The notes under the pieces are model-generated. The model was not told the origin of the DNA. It worked only from the letters and a program-made list of their open reading frames with translations, and did not search any database. The translations under genes were made by a program, and so were the position numbers. From contig CAZFZN010000039.1 in assembly GCA_964523105.1 (NCBI GenBank), forward strand, positions 1 through 64,000: a DNA stretch of 64,000 nt, read 5' to 3'. Position 1 is the stretch's first letter, and each line of letters starts with the position of its first letter. Source of the DNA: V1-33 sp964523105. Lineage in GTDB: Bacteria > Verrucomicrobiota > Verrucomicrobiia > Verrucomicrobiales > V1-33. Shown here piece after piece: positions 8,124 through 17,417 of the stretch.

Positions 8124-8270
8124 TTGAAACCCTACGGACACCTCACGAGTGAAGAACGAGCCTGGATCGAGATCCTGCGCCAGCAGGGAGCGGGAGCGGC
8201 GGCCATCAGCCGACAAATCGGGCGGGCCAAAAGCACGGTGAGCCGGGAACTGCGGCGCCCTGCCCAGGGC
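8124..8270 (+). pseudogene. IS30-family transposase N-terminal remnant
   Basis: Reading begins KPYGHLTSEERAWIEILRQQ and continues through GAAAISRQIGRAKSTVSREL. This is the N-terminal HTH of IS30-type (Tra8) transposases, which normally continue for about 300 residues with a DDE integrase core. Here the resemblance stops after RELRR near 8262 and unrelated sequence follows. No terminal repeats or duplicated target could be paired. It marks an old insertion. Confidence 0.7.
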
Positions 8271-8302
8271 GTTCGAATTCTGACCAGTCAAGTTCAGCAG
8301 CT

Positions 8303-8491
8303 TCATCCAGACACCGCGCGATCGATGTGCTCCCGGGGGGCCGCAATGCGCGCCTCACGGTCGGCAGCCAGCAAATCAGGGGCGGGGTCAGCGACCTCAA
8401 TGGCGTCCTCCACAAGCCGCTCCAGTGACGCGGCGCGGTGCGGCGGCAGGGAGCGGAGTTTTTGATCGAGGCGGTGGGCGATGGCGGTCAT
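8303..8491 (-). CDS. Small antitoxin-like protein, possibly a fragment
   Basis: This gives 62 residues from the ATG at 8491 (a TTG at 8525-8527 would add 12). The N-terminus MTAIAHRLDQKLRSLPPHRA followed by a helix ending in a charged region resembles short DUF2281/VapB-like antitoxins, which begin with a short amphipathic LxxKLxxLP helix. No partner toxin is present; the IS30 stub lies just beyond its 3' end, so the toxin may have been lost. The assignment is tentative. Confidence 0.35.
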   Translation of the reverse strand: MTAIAHRLDQKLRSLPPHRAASLERLVEDAIEVADPAPDLLAADREARIAAPREHIDRAVSG

Positions 8492-8536
8492 GGAGGAAAC
8501 AACTTTCTGAAAAACGGCCTGAGGCAATGAAGCGCT

Positions 8537-9409
8537 TCACTCGCGCCGGGCGGAGGCCATTGCGCCGGTGATTTGCGGCATCCCGCGGTCGAGCAGATCG
8601 TTGTGATCCGCGCCGGAGATTTCAGTCAGGGTCACAGTGTCAGGGAACTCGCGGGCGAGCGTGCGGCTCATTTCCGCGGGGATGATGGAGTCGTCCGTGC
8701 CGTGGATCAGCCATGCGCGGCCGCCGTTTTTCTGCAGCGCGGCGAGGCCGGCGCGGTTGTCGTAGCGGTGCCGGACGAGAAACCCGAGCGGGACTTTGAA
8801 CATGACGCGCGTCATGTCCATGGTGCTGGTGAAGGGCGAGCAGAGCACCGCGCGGCGAAAGTTGAATTCCTCCACCGCCATCAGGGCCGCCGCGGCGCCG
8901 AGAGACTGACCGAAGACACAGCCGCACGCGGCGAGTTCCCCGGTGTCCAGGCCCATCTTCGCTGCAGCCAGCGGAATCACCGCGCGCAGGCTCTCGCGGA
9001 TATGCACCGGGTGCGCCGCGCCCTCACACGCGCCGTAGCCCGGGTAGTCAAAGAGCAGAAACGCATCTCCGGCGAACGGCAGCTCCCGGCAGAGTTCTTC
9101 ATAATCCAGCGCCCGCGCGGCATTGCCGCCGCACACGATCCAGAACCGGTCCACCGGTTTGCCATCGCGCGGCGGAATGAGCCATGCCGTTTGCCGCCCT
9201 TCGCCGGTGGTATAGTCCAGTCGCAGGCCGCCGCGTTTCGTGAAGGCCTCCACTTCGGGCCGGAGATAGGGTGAGGGATAATAGATGAACCGGCTCTGAC
9301 AGCCCGTGAGCAGCAGTGCGAAGCCGCCCGCGGCAAGAAGTACGCATCGCACCGCCCGCCACCACAGCGGCGGAGGGCGGCGCGATTTGCCGGCGGGGAC
9401 CGTGGTCAT
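8537..9409 (-). CDS. Alpha/beta hydrolase, membrane- or lipid-anchored
   Basis: This is a 290-residue protein. The N-terminus has a basic patch, a hydrophobic helix (about 18-36) and a lipobox-like LLTGC. The fold is of the YfhG/BEM46 alpha/beta-hydrolase type: LLFDYPGYGACEG, nucleophile elbow GQSLGAAAA (Ser), GTDDSIIPAEMS (Asp) and SGADHNDLL (His), giving a Ser-Asp-His triad in the expected order. The oxyanion region is WIVCGGNA. It is probably an exported esterase or lipase-like enzyme of unknown substrate. The DUF1579 gene ends 11 bases before this start on the same strand, so both are probably one transcript. Confidence 0.75.
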   Translation of the reverse strand: MTTVPAGKSRRPPPLWWRAVRCVLLAAGGFALLLTGCQSRFIYYPSPYLRPEVEAFTKRGGLRLDYTTGEGRQTAWLIPPRDGKPVDRFWIVCGGNAARALDYEELCRELPFAGDAFLLFDYPGYGACEGAAHPVHIRESLRAVIPLAAAKMGLDTGELAACGCVFGQSLGAAAALMAVEEFNFRRAVLCSPFTSTMDMTRVMFKVPLGFLVRHRYDNRAGLAALQKNGGRAWLIHGTDDSIIPAEMSRTLAREFPDTVTLTEISGADHNDLLDRGMPQITGAMASARRE

Positions 9410-9420
9410 GGAAGCAGCGG

Positions 9421-10026
9421 CTACTTCTTCCGCTCGTACACCATCTCCATGATTTTCGAGTCTTTGCCCATCGAGGGATCGTGGACCTCGGCCAGGATTT
9501 CGTCGTGGCTCACGACCTTGTCCTTGAACTTGTAGAGCTTGTCTTTGGCGCCGGTCATGGGGTCGTCCATTTTCCCTTCGAAGGTGAGGGTTTTGGCAGC
9601 GGCATCCCACGAGCCGGCGGTCAGGGTCATCGAAGTGCCCATGTTGTCGATCCAGAAGCTTTGGTAGGCTTTGCGCAGGTTGTTGTAGCCGGTGATGGCG
9701 CGGCCCTCGAACGGCTGGCCCATGAAGACGCTCTCCACTTTCATCTCCATGTAGCGCCCGCCCATGATCCATGCCGCCGAGGCGGTGCCGTCCGACTCCA
9801 TGGGGGGAGCGCCGGGCTGCATCCACATTTTGGTCTTCACGGCCCACTCGCCGGCATAAACGTCGAGGACCTTGTGAGGCGCGCCGGGCGTGGCGGCGGC
9901 CATCCAGTTTTTCATCATCTCCTCTTCGGAGACAGCGGGAGCGGTTTTCTTTTCGTCGGCGGCAAACGCAAACATGCCGGTGACGGCGCAGGCGAGCGCC
10001 ATGGAGCAGCGGGTGGAGGTTCTCAT
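9421..10026 (-). CDS. DUF1579 exported protein
   Basis: This is a 201-residue protein with a cleavable signal peptide (MRTSTRCSMALACAVTGMFA ending near AFA-AD). The mature part has the DUF1579 pattern: LDVYAGEWAVKTKMW, a GGRYMEMKVES strand, GYNNLRKAYQSFWIDNMGTS, and LTFEGKMDDP near the end. The family probably forms a lipocalin-like beta barrel; its biochemical role is not established. It lies upstream of the alpha/beta hydrolase on the same strand. Confidence 0.75.
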   Translation of the reverse strand: MRTSTRCSMALACAVTGMFAFAADEKKTAPAVSEEEMMKNWMAAATPGAPHKVLDVYAGEWAVKTKMWMQPGAPPMESDGTASAAWIMGGRYMEMKVESVFMGQPFEGRAITGYNNLRKAYQSFWIDNMGTSMTLTAGSWDAAAKTLTFEGKMDDPMTGAKDKLYKFKDKVVSHDEILAEVHDPSMGKDSKIMEMVYERKK

Positions 10027-10197
10027 GGTTTCGGATTGAGTGGAGGGGCAGGGTAAGGGAAAACCGGTGGACTTGGCGAGAACTATTCCCGGCGAGACAA
10101 ATCCCGCCCCCGGCAGCGCTTTTGACCGGGTGGCCGCAACGGGCAACAACCCCTTGCCAAGCCCCGGCGGGCCGTACACCATCGCGCCCCCATTTTT

Positions 10198-10839
10198 ATG
10201 CTCCTGGATATTTCCATCGTTCTCGTCACGGTCGTTCTCGTTCTCGTGTGTCTGCTCATGATCCTGCTGGTGCTCATGCAGCGCCCGAAGCAGGAAGGTC
10301 TCGGCGCGGCCTTCGGCGCGGGCGTCACCGACCAAATCTGGGGCAGCCAGACCACCAACGTCCTCCAAAAGGGCACCGTTTATATGGGCGTGCTGCTCTT
10401 CGTCCTCAGCCTCGTGCTCGCCATGCTCAAGGCCACCAAGAACCGCGAGGTGTCCCTCGGCGATCTCGTGGAGCAGTCGGCCCCCGCCCCCGCAGTGGCT
10501 CCCGCGGAACCCCCGGTCGCTCCCGCCGATCCCGCGGCCTCGACTACGCCCGCCAGCACGACGACGCCTCCCATCTCCATCACGCCAACTCCTGCGCCCG
10601 CACCCGCTGACACCACGCCGGCGCCCGCTGAGAGTACTCCCGCCCCTGCTGACACCACTCCGGCGCCCGCTGATAACACACCGGCGCCCGCTGAAAGCGT
10701 GCCGGCAACGCCTCCGGCAGGCGACGCCCCTGCGACTCCCCCGGCAGAAGGAACTCCGGCCGCACCCGCGGAGAACCCTCCGGCGGAAACCCCGGCCCCT
10801 CCGGCGGAGAACCCGGCGCCGGCTCCCGCTCCGCAGTAA
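10198..10839 (+). CDS. secG: SecG translocase subunit with long Pro/Ala-rich tail
   Basis: SecG is the small subunit of the SecYEG channel. Residues 1-75 match it: two transmembrane helices, with the conserved LMQRPKQEGLGAAFG loop between them, then MGVLLFVLSLVLAMLKATKN. SecG is usually 70-120 residues, but this protein is 213 because of a tail of Ala-Pro-Ala repeats (units such as DTTPAPAESTPAP and DNTPAPAES). The tail should face the cytoplasm or periplasm as an extended arm. An intrinsic terminator follows the gene. Confidence 0.85.
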   Translation: MLLDISIVLVTVVLVLVCLLMILLVLMQRPKQEGLGAAFGAGVTDQIWGSQTTNVLQKGTVYMGVLLFVLSLVLAMLKATKNREVSLGDLVEQSAPAPAVAPAEPPVAPADPAASTTPASTTTPPISITPTPAPAPADTTPAPAESTPAPADTTPAPADNTPAPAESVPATPPAGDAPATPPAEGTPAAPAENPPAETPAPPAENPAPAPAPQ

Positions 10840-10862
10840 GCTGCAGTTCAATCCAAATTCTC

Positions 10863-10902
10863 AAGCGACCGCGGCTTCCCGGCCCGGTCGCTTTTTCTTT
10901 TA
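10863..10902 (+). terminator. Intrinsic terminator after secG
   Basis: The arms AAGCGACCG (10863-10871) and CGGTCGCTT (10885-10893) pair perfectly around a 13-base loop. A T-rich tract (TTTTCTTTT) follows at once. The position, 24 bases after the secG stop codon, fits rho-independent termination. Confidence 0.8.
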
Positions 10903-10932
10903 TCCTGCACTCCACTTTGAGAGCGAGCGAAC

Positions 10933-10962
10933 CACAGATGGACACAGATGGACACGGATTCA
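10933..10962. repeat. 10-bp tandem repeat (CACAGATGGA)
   Basis: Two exact copies of CACAGATGGA are followed by a diverged third (CACGGATTCA). It sits in the gap between the secG terminator and the end of the convergent esterase gene. Confidence 0.7.
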
Positions 10963-11032
10963 GACAAGGAGAACCCCTGCCTGTGCCTGGCGATTGAATC
11001 GCTGACCGGTCATCTCCGGTCGAACTCCGCGG

Positions 11033-11932
11033 CTACTTTTTCCCCAATGTTTTCTCAAGGAAGGCCGCTGTCTCCGACTTGAACCGGTCCAGACTGCCCG
11101 GGGCGCCGAGCCCGTGGCCTTCGCCTTTGAGTTCGATGTAGGTCACTGGCAGGCCCGCTTTTTTGAGCGCGGCCTCCATGAGCCGCGACTGCTCCACCGG
11201 CACGATATTGTCTTTGTCGCCGTGGAAGATCAGAAACGGCACGGTCTTGTCATCGATGCGCAGCGCGGGACTGGCTTCCTTCTGTTCCGCCTTCACCTGG
11301 TCCGCCGGTTTTTTCGTGCCGATGAAATCATCCACGAGCGACTGCACCGTCACCGCACCGAGCTTGAGATGGGAAAAGTCTTTTGTCAGGTCGGTCGGGC
11401 CGAAGACGTCGATCACGGCGTTGACGCGGCTGCTGTGTTCCGGCCAGGCTTTGTCCGCACCAGGCCGAGTGTCGGTGGTGCCGAGCAGGGCCACCAAATG
11501 CCCGCCGGCGGATCCGCCCATGGCCGCGATGCGCTGCGGATCGATGCCCAGCGTGGTTGCGTTGGCCCGCATCCAGCGCACCGCGCGCTGCGCGTCATCG
11601 TACTGCGCCGGCCAGATGTTCTCCGGGCGTTTCACCGGATCGAACAGACGGTAACTGATGTTCACGCAGATATAGCCCTTCTCCACCAGCGCCTGCGCGA
11701 AGGGCACCATGTCCTCCTTGCGACCGGCGCGCCACGCCCCGCCGTGAATGCACAGCACCGCAGGCCGCGCCGCGGATTTGCCGGGCTCGTGACCGGCGGG
11801 AAAGAACACATCCAGCTTCTGCTTCTGCTCGCCGGACGTGCTGTAAACCACGTCCTTCATCGCCGGATCGGCGGCACGGAGAAGTGTGAGGGGGAAAACA
11901 AACAGAAGGGCGAGAAGTCGAAGCGGATTCAT
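11033..11932 (-). CDS. Exported alpha/beta hydrolase of the HSL/BD-FAE type
   Basis: This is a 299-residue protein with a signal peptide (MNPLRLLALLFVFPLTLLRA). The oxyanion-hole motif HGGAW (hormone-sensitive lipase-like), nucleophile GGSAGG, HGDKDNIVPVEQS (Asp) and GEGHGLG (His) give a complete triad. Such exported enzymes in PVC bacteria deacetylate or de-feruloylate plant polysaccharides or hydrolyse small esters; the substrate is not shown here. It is transcribed away from secG and toward it, with the genes convergent. Confidence 0.8.
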   Translation of the reverse strand: MNPLRLLALLFVFPLTLLRAADPAMKDVVYSTSGEQKQKLDVFFPAGHEPGKSAARPAVLCIHGGAWRAGRKEDMVPFAQALVEKGYICVNISYRLFDPVKRPENIWPAQYDDAQRAVRWMRANATTLGIDPQRIAAMGGSAGGHLVALLGTTDTRPGADKAWPEHSSRVNAVIDVFGPTDLTKDFSHLKLGAVTVQSLVDDFIGTKKPADQVKAEQKEASPALRIDDKTVPFLIFHGDKDNIVPVEQSRLMEAALKKAGLPVTYIELKGEGHGLGAPGSLDRFKSETAAFLEKTLGKK

Positions 11933-12082
11933 GGCGGCGGGTGTGCCGCGCGCAGACGCGGCGCAGCCGGAGAATGGTTACGCATTCGTGCCGCTCCGCC
12001 GGTAACGCAGTGCCTCCAGCGTGCCGCATTGGATTCGAGGCAGGCGGGACAGACTGCGCCCCGGCAGGCGGGACGGACTGCG

Positions 12083-12637
12083 TTACTGCTCCTTCACACG
12101 CTTGAACACCGTCTCGTGTGAAGGCGCGGGCTTGCCGTCCATCACCGCCTTGCAGCTGCTGGTGAAAGTGTCCGGCCCGTCGAACTTGATCGTCACGCCG
12201 CACATGTGGGATTCCTTCTTCGTGTCGAAGGCGCAGCAGGCCGCGTCGAGTTCGAAGGTGACGGTCTTCGCATCGGATGATTTGAGCGCCATCTCCGGGC
12301 GGTTGCCAAGGATGCAGTAGTGCGTCATCGCCAGCTTGCCGGCTTTGTCATAATACATGGAAACCATTTCCATGGGCGTGCCGGGAGCGATGCGCTCCTC
12401 CAGCACGCTGCCGCCGGCGATGAGACGATAGGTAATCGTCATTTCCACGGGGCCGCTGCCCATGTCGGCCTTGCCCTTCCAGGTGCCGATGAGCGATTTC
12501 ATGCGTTCAAATTCAGCCGAGCCGGCCTTGGGAGTGGCGGCCGCGGGAGCGGCGGATTTATCCGGATCGGCAGCCTGCAGACAGCCGGCAGCGGCGATCA
12601 GGAGCGAGGCACAGAGGGAGGTGAGTTTGGTATTCAT
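12083..12637 (-). CDS. DUF1579-like exported protein
   Basis: This is a 184-residue protein. The signal sequence MNTKLTSLCASLLIAAAGCL ends in a lipobox-like AAGC, so it may be a lipoprotein. The mature part has MKSLIGTWKGKADMGSGPV, MTITYRLIAGGSVLEER, MVSMYYDKAGKLAMTHYCI and a FKRVKE end, the lipocalin-like pattern of DUF1579 and related proteins. A GNRPEM segment and a Cys pair (DAACCAF) are unusual. The ATG at 12637 is chosen because it begins the signal peptide. It follows the FG-GAP gene on the same strand. Confidence 0.65.
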   Translation of the reverse strand: MNTKLTSLCASLLIAAAGCLQAADPDKSAAPAAATPKAGSAEFERMKSLIGTWKGKADMGSGPVEMTITYRLIAGGSVLEERIAPGTPMEMVSMYYDKAGKLAMTHYCILGNRPEMALKSSDAKTVTFELDAACCAFDTKKESHMCGVTIKFDGPDTFTSSCKAVMDGKPAPSHETVFKRVKEQ

Positions 12638-12759
12638 AGCGGGGTGTTGTTTGTGTTTGGATGTCGTAATGACAAAAGGATGACGAACGGCCCTGGCAGC
12701 CGAGGACGGCTCCAGGCGAATTTTTTGCAGAGAGCTCACCGCCCGGGCGGGAGCCAGGG

Positions 12760-14037
12760 TCATTGCTTTGCCGGATTCTCATACCAAATGACGCCGAGGT
12801 TTTTCACTTCCTCGGTGGTGATGACATCGAGGTCGCCGTCGGCATCGAGATCGAGCAACTCCACCAGGTCATGCTTCACGCCGTCCACGCCGCTGACCGG
12901 ATGCGCGGCCCACTTGCCCGCATCGAAGGCACCGTCACACGAGAGCCACATGAGGCCGTGACGCGGGGCAGTCGCGCCCTCACAACTGAACACGAGGTCG
13001 AGCCTGCCGTTGCCGTCCATGTCGCCGGCGGTCACCGCCTTCGCGCCGCCCGTATTCTCCGGCAGGGGAATGCTGTGCGCCGCCCACGCGCGTCCCGTGC
13101 GGTCGAGCCGGCGCAGCCACTGAATCTGCTTCGGCCGCACGGCGAGCAAAACATCCTCCAGCCCGTCCCGATCGAGATCTGTCAGGTGAAGAAACATCGC
13201 CTCCAGCCCCGCGCCGCCGATGGCATGTTCGCGCCACGGCTGCGCGGTAGCGGGCATCGCCCCGGGATTCTCCAGCCATCCGGCGCCGCTGCGCGCACCC
13301 TTGCGGTCGGAGAACACGATGTCCGAATCCCCGTCACCATCCATGTCCGAGGCCACGAGCGACATCACCCAGCCCGCCGGGCGCAGCGCATGCCATTTCC
13401 AATCGGCCAGTTGCCTTGCGTCCGCGGGCGGCTCGAACCAGCCGATGGATGCATTCTTTCCCTTCCCTCCCGCCACGAGGGACTGCCTTCCCTCCAGCCG
13501 CATCGGCAGCGCAAACATCCACATCATCGCGCCGTCAGACCCCGGCAGCGGCTCCGTGCGCCATGCCGCGGCATCTGTATAACGTTTGCGTTCCTTCGGC
13601 GCCCAGTGGATTGAAATGCGGCGCGTTTCTCCCTCCGCGCAACTGACCATGTCGGTGGCGCCGTCCCCATCGATGTCGGCAAACACGGCATCCTCCACAT
13701 CCGCCACGCTGCCGGCGGTCACGGCAGGCCATGCCCCGCGCACTTTCCCTGGCCCCGGATTCAAACAAACCCGCACCGCGCCTCCCTGCTCCCAGCCGGT
13801 CGCAATATCCATCAGCCCGTCGCCATTCACATCCGCCAGCCTCACGCCATCCGCACCCTTCGATGAACCGTCAATCACGTGCCGCTTCCATGGCGTGCCG
13901 GCGGCGGACGGCGGTTCCGCGGCGCAGGTTGTTCCAACAAGAACGGAACCAAGCGCGGCGATCCGCATGATCATGCACACGGGCTGCATGGACTTCGTCA
14001 TCCGCGCAGCGGAAAAGCAGGTTCGGATGTCATTCAT
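12760..14037 (-). CDS. FG-GAP/VCBS repeat beta-propeller protein, exported
   Basis: This is a 425-residue protein. A hydrophobic signal (MRIAALGSVLVGTTCAAEPP) lies near residues 24-43; the start is uncertain, because ATGs at 14037, 14001, 13989 and 13974 all keep the signal and none has a good ribosome-binding site. The mature protein contains repeated calcium-binding FG-GAP loops: DVNGDGLMDIATG, DIDGDGATDMVSC, DMDGDGDSDIVFS, DLDRDGLEDVLLA, DMDGNGRLDLVFS and DLDADGDLDVITT, spaced to form a propeller. The role is probably in binding or surface interaction; no enzymatic motif is seen. FG-GAP proteins of this type are common in PVC genomes. Confidence 0.8.
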   Translation of the reverse strand: MNDIRTCFSAARMTKSMQPVCMIMRIAALGSVLVGTTCAAEPPSAAGTPWKRHVIDGSSKGADGVRLADVNGDGLMDIATGWEQGGAVRVCLNPGPGKVRGAWPAVTAGSVADVEDAVFADIDGDGATDMVSCAEGETRRISIHWAPKERKRYTDAAAWRTEPLPGSDGAMMWMFALPMRLEGRQSLVAGGKGKNASIGWFEPPADARQLADWKWHALRPAGWVMSLVASDMDGDGDSDIVFSDRKGARSGAGWLENPGAMPATAQPWREHAIGGAGLEAMFLHLTDLDRDGLEDVLLAVRPKQIQWLRRLDRTGRAWAAHSIPLPENTGGAKAVTAGDMDGNGRLDLVFSCEGATAPRHGLMWLSCDGAFDAGKWAAHPVSGVDGVKHDLVELLDLDADGDLDVITTEEVKNLGVIWYENPAKQ

Positions 14038-14108
14038 ACGCAATCAAACGCAGGAACCCTGGGAATAAACTGAGTTGCGGCGGGCTTTAAAAAACGCAGC
14101 GCCGCTTC

Positions 14109-14279
14109 ATGGAAACCATCCTCTACGCAGTGCTCGGCATAATCGGTGTGCTCTTGTTGCTTCCGGCCGCTCTCAGGTGGTCGGTTAGGGCGGCTGAGCG
14201 TGGCGGCCACAGTAGAAGCGACGGCCATTTCAGGGATTGCGGGGAAGGGTGCGGCGACCCCTCCCCGGATGGGGACTGA
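14109..14279 (+). CDS. Putative small membrane protein
   Basis: This is a 56-residue reading frame beginning METILYAVLGIIGVLLLLPA, which is a single convincing transmembrane helix, followed by a basic cytoplasmic-type segment and a Gly/Asp-rich end. It lies in the gap between the divergently placed FG-GAP gene and the end of the FAD-oxidase gene. There is no clear Shine-Dalgarno. The helix supports it being real, but it could be chance. Confidence 0.3.
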   Translation: METILYAVLGIIGVLLLLPAALRWSVRAAERGGHSRSDGHFRDCGEGCGDPSPDGD

Positions 14280-14293
14280 CACGAACACAGACA

Positions 14294-15748
14294 TCACCGT
14301 ACCTTGCCAGCGGCGGGAGCGATGTTGGCATTTCTCCGGAAGAAGTTCTCCGGATCATGCTTCTTCTTGAGGGCTAGGAGGCGGGTGTGATTCGGGCCGA
14401 AGAGCGAAGACGCCCCCTCTTTCGTGGTGTAGGTTTGGTAGTTCGCGTAGAGGCGTTCGTCCGTCTGCGGGCGGAGCAGGCGCAGCCATTCTTCGCCGCG
14501 GGCGAAGCGGTCATCGCTGTGCTGCGGGTCGTTCCAGGTCCAGGCGCAGCGCAGGTGAATGGAGTGGGCCTGGCGGTGGGGGAAGGCGGTGGCGTCGGGC
14601 TTCACGCGGCAGACTTCGCCGTGCATGTAGTGACTGAGTCCGAGGATGGTGTCGGGCGCAGCGCGGGCGAGTTGTTCGACATAGAGGTCGATGATCTCGT
14701 CGGTGATGCGGTCACGATAGACAGTCTGGATGGCGCGAAAGGCGGGCGGCGGGATGTTCGCGGGACTGGTGGCGGCGGCTTTTTCGGCGAGGGTGGCGAA
14801 GGACTGGCGCTTTACGACTTCTTTGACCGGAGGCGCGAGGGTGCGAAGTTTTTGCAGTATGGCGTCCTGCTCTTTTTCGGGGCCGGCGTGACAGAAGTTG
14901 AGGAAAATGCCGCGCTCGCCGGGTGTCAGGTTGAGTGTGGCCTGGAAGGCATCGGGTGCATCGTGCATAACGTCTCGGAAGCCGCGGAGCACGGTGCGGG
15001 CGTCGCGGACGGCATAATGGATATCGCCGGCGAGCACGGGTCCGAGGGGATGAAGCCGGAGTTCCATGGAAGTGGTGACGCCGAAGTTGGCGCCGGCGCC
15101 GCGGAGCGCCCAAAAGAGATCGGGATCGGATTCCGCGGTGACGTCCTCGATGCGCGCATCGGCGGTGACAAGGCGCGCGGAAATCAGGTTGTCGCAGCAG
15201 GCGCCGAAGAGTCCGGCCAGCCAGCCGAGTCCGCCGCCGAGGACGACACCGGTGGCTCCCACGCCGGGGCACTGACCGAGGACGGGCACGAGGTTGTGCC
15301 CGCCCGCAGCACGGCCGGCGGTGCCGCCGGGGACGCCGGCCTGGCAGCGAAGAATGCGCCTGGCAGGATCAATGGTGATTTGCTGGAGCGGCGACAGATC
15401 GATGACGAGTCCGTCAGAACTGCCCCATGCGAGATGGCTGTGTCCACCGGCGCGCACGGCGACTTCCAGTCCGTGCTGGCGCGCGAATGCGACGGCGCGC
15501 ACGGCGTCGTCTTCATGCGCGCACTGGACGATGGCGGCCGGCTTGCGCGCGGTTTTCGGGTTCCAGTAAAACACCTTCCGCGCGGCCTCGTATGAAGCCT
15601 CACCCGGCACGACGAGGCGGCCTTTGAGCTTCGCGCGCAACTTCGCCAGCGCGTCCGGAGGAATCGCAGGACCGTCCGCGGCGAGGAGGCTGCCCCCCGC
15701 GAGAACCGCGGTTCCTTTGATAAAGCGGCGCCGGGTGCAGGGCTTCAT
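14294..15748 (-). CDS. Exported FAD-linked oxidase of the berberine-bridge type
   Basis: This is a 484-residue protein. It starts with a twin-arginine signal (CTRRRFIKGTAVLAGG). The FAD_binding_4 domain carries RAGGHS (the His for covalent flavin attachment) and GQCPGVGATG, whose Cys aligns with the second attachment point in bicovalent BBE-like oxidases. These are followed by GGGLGWLAG and DLFWALRGAGANFG. The C-terminal BBE motif NYQTY is present. It probably oxidises a sugar or small alcohol outside the cytoplasm; the substrate is unknown. It starts 14 bases after the DUF1501 stop, in the same transcript. Confidence 0.85.
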   Translation of the reverse strand: MKPCTRRRFIKGTAVLAGGSLLAADGPAIPPDALAKLRAKLKGRLVVPGEASYEAARKVFYWNPKTARKPAAIVQCAHEDDAVRAVAFARQHGLEVAVRAGGHSHLAWGSSDGLVIDLSPLQQITIDPARRILRCQAGVPGGTAGRAAGGHNLVPVLGQCPGVGATGVVLGGGLGWLAGLFGACCDNLISARLVTADARIEDVTAESDPDLFWALRGAGANFGVTTSMELRLHPLGPVLAGDIHYAVRDARTVLRGFRDVMHDAPDAFQATLNLTPGERGIFLNFCHAGPEKEQDAILQKLRTLAPPVKEVVKRQSFATLAEKAAATSPANIPPPAFRAIQTVYRDRITDEIIDLYVEQLARAAPDTILGLSHYMHGEVCRVKPDATAFPHRQAHSIHLRCAWTWNDPQHSDDRFARGEEWLRLLRPQTDERLYANYQTYTTKEGASSLFGPNHTRLLALKKKHDPENFFRRNANIAPAAGKVR

Positions 15749-15762
15749 GGTGAAGAGAGCGC

Positions 15763-17232
<1,470 letters not shown>

Positions 17233-17417
17233 GGGGGAAAGGATGAAGGTTGAAGGCTAAAGGATGAAAGCAGCGGGGAGGGTAGCCCTGCGCAGGGAGC
17301 CGGGGAAATACGGGAGTGCGGCCCTCGGTATTGCGATAAATTGACGGGGCCGGAGGTCACGTAGTGTGGACCTCCTGTCCACCTGAACCGGGGAAACCGG
17401 TGGACCGGATGTCAACG

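Noticed and set aside
8468..8527. Extended start (TTG) of the antitoxin-like gene
   Set aside because: No ribosome-binding site; the ATG at 8491 begins the family-like helix.
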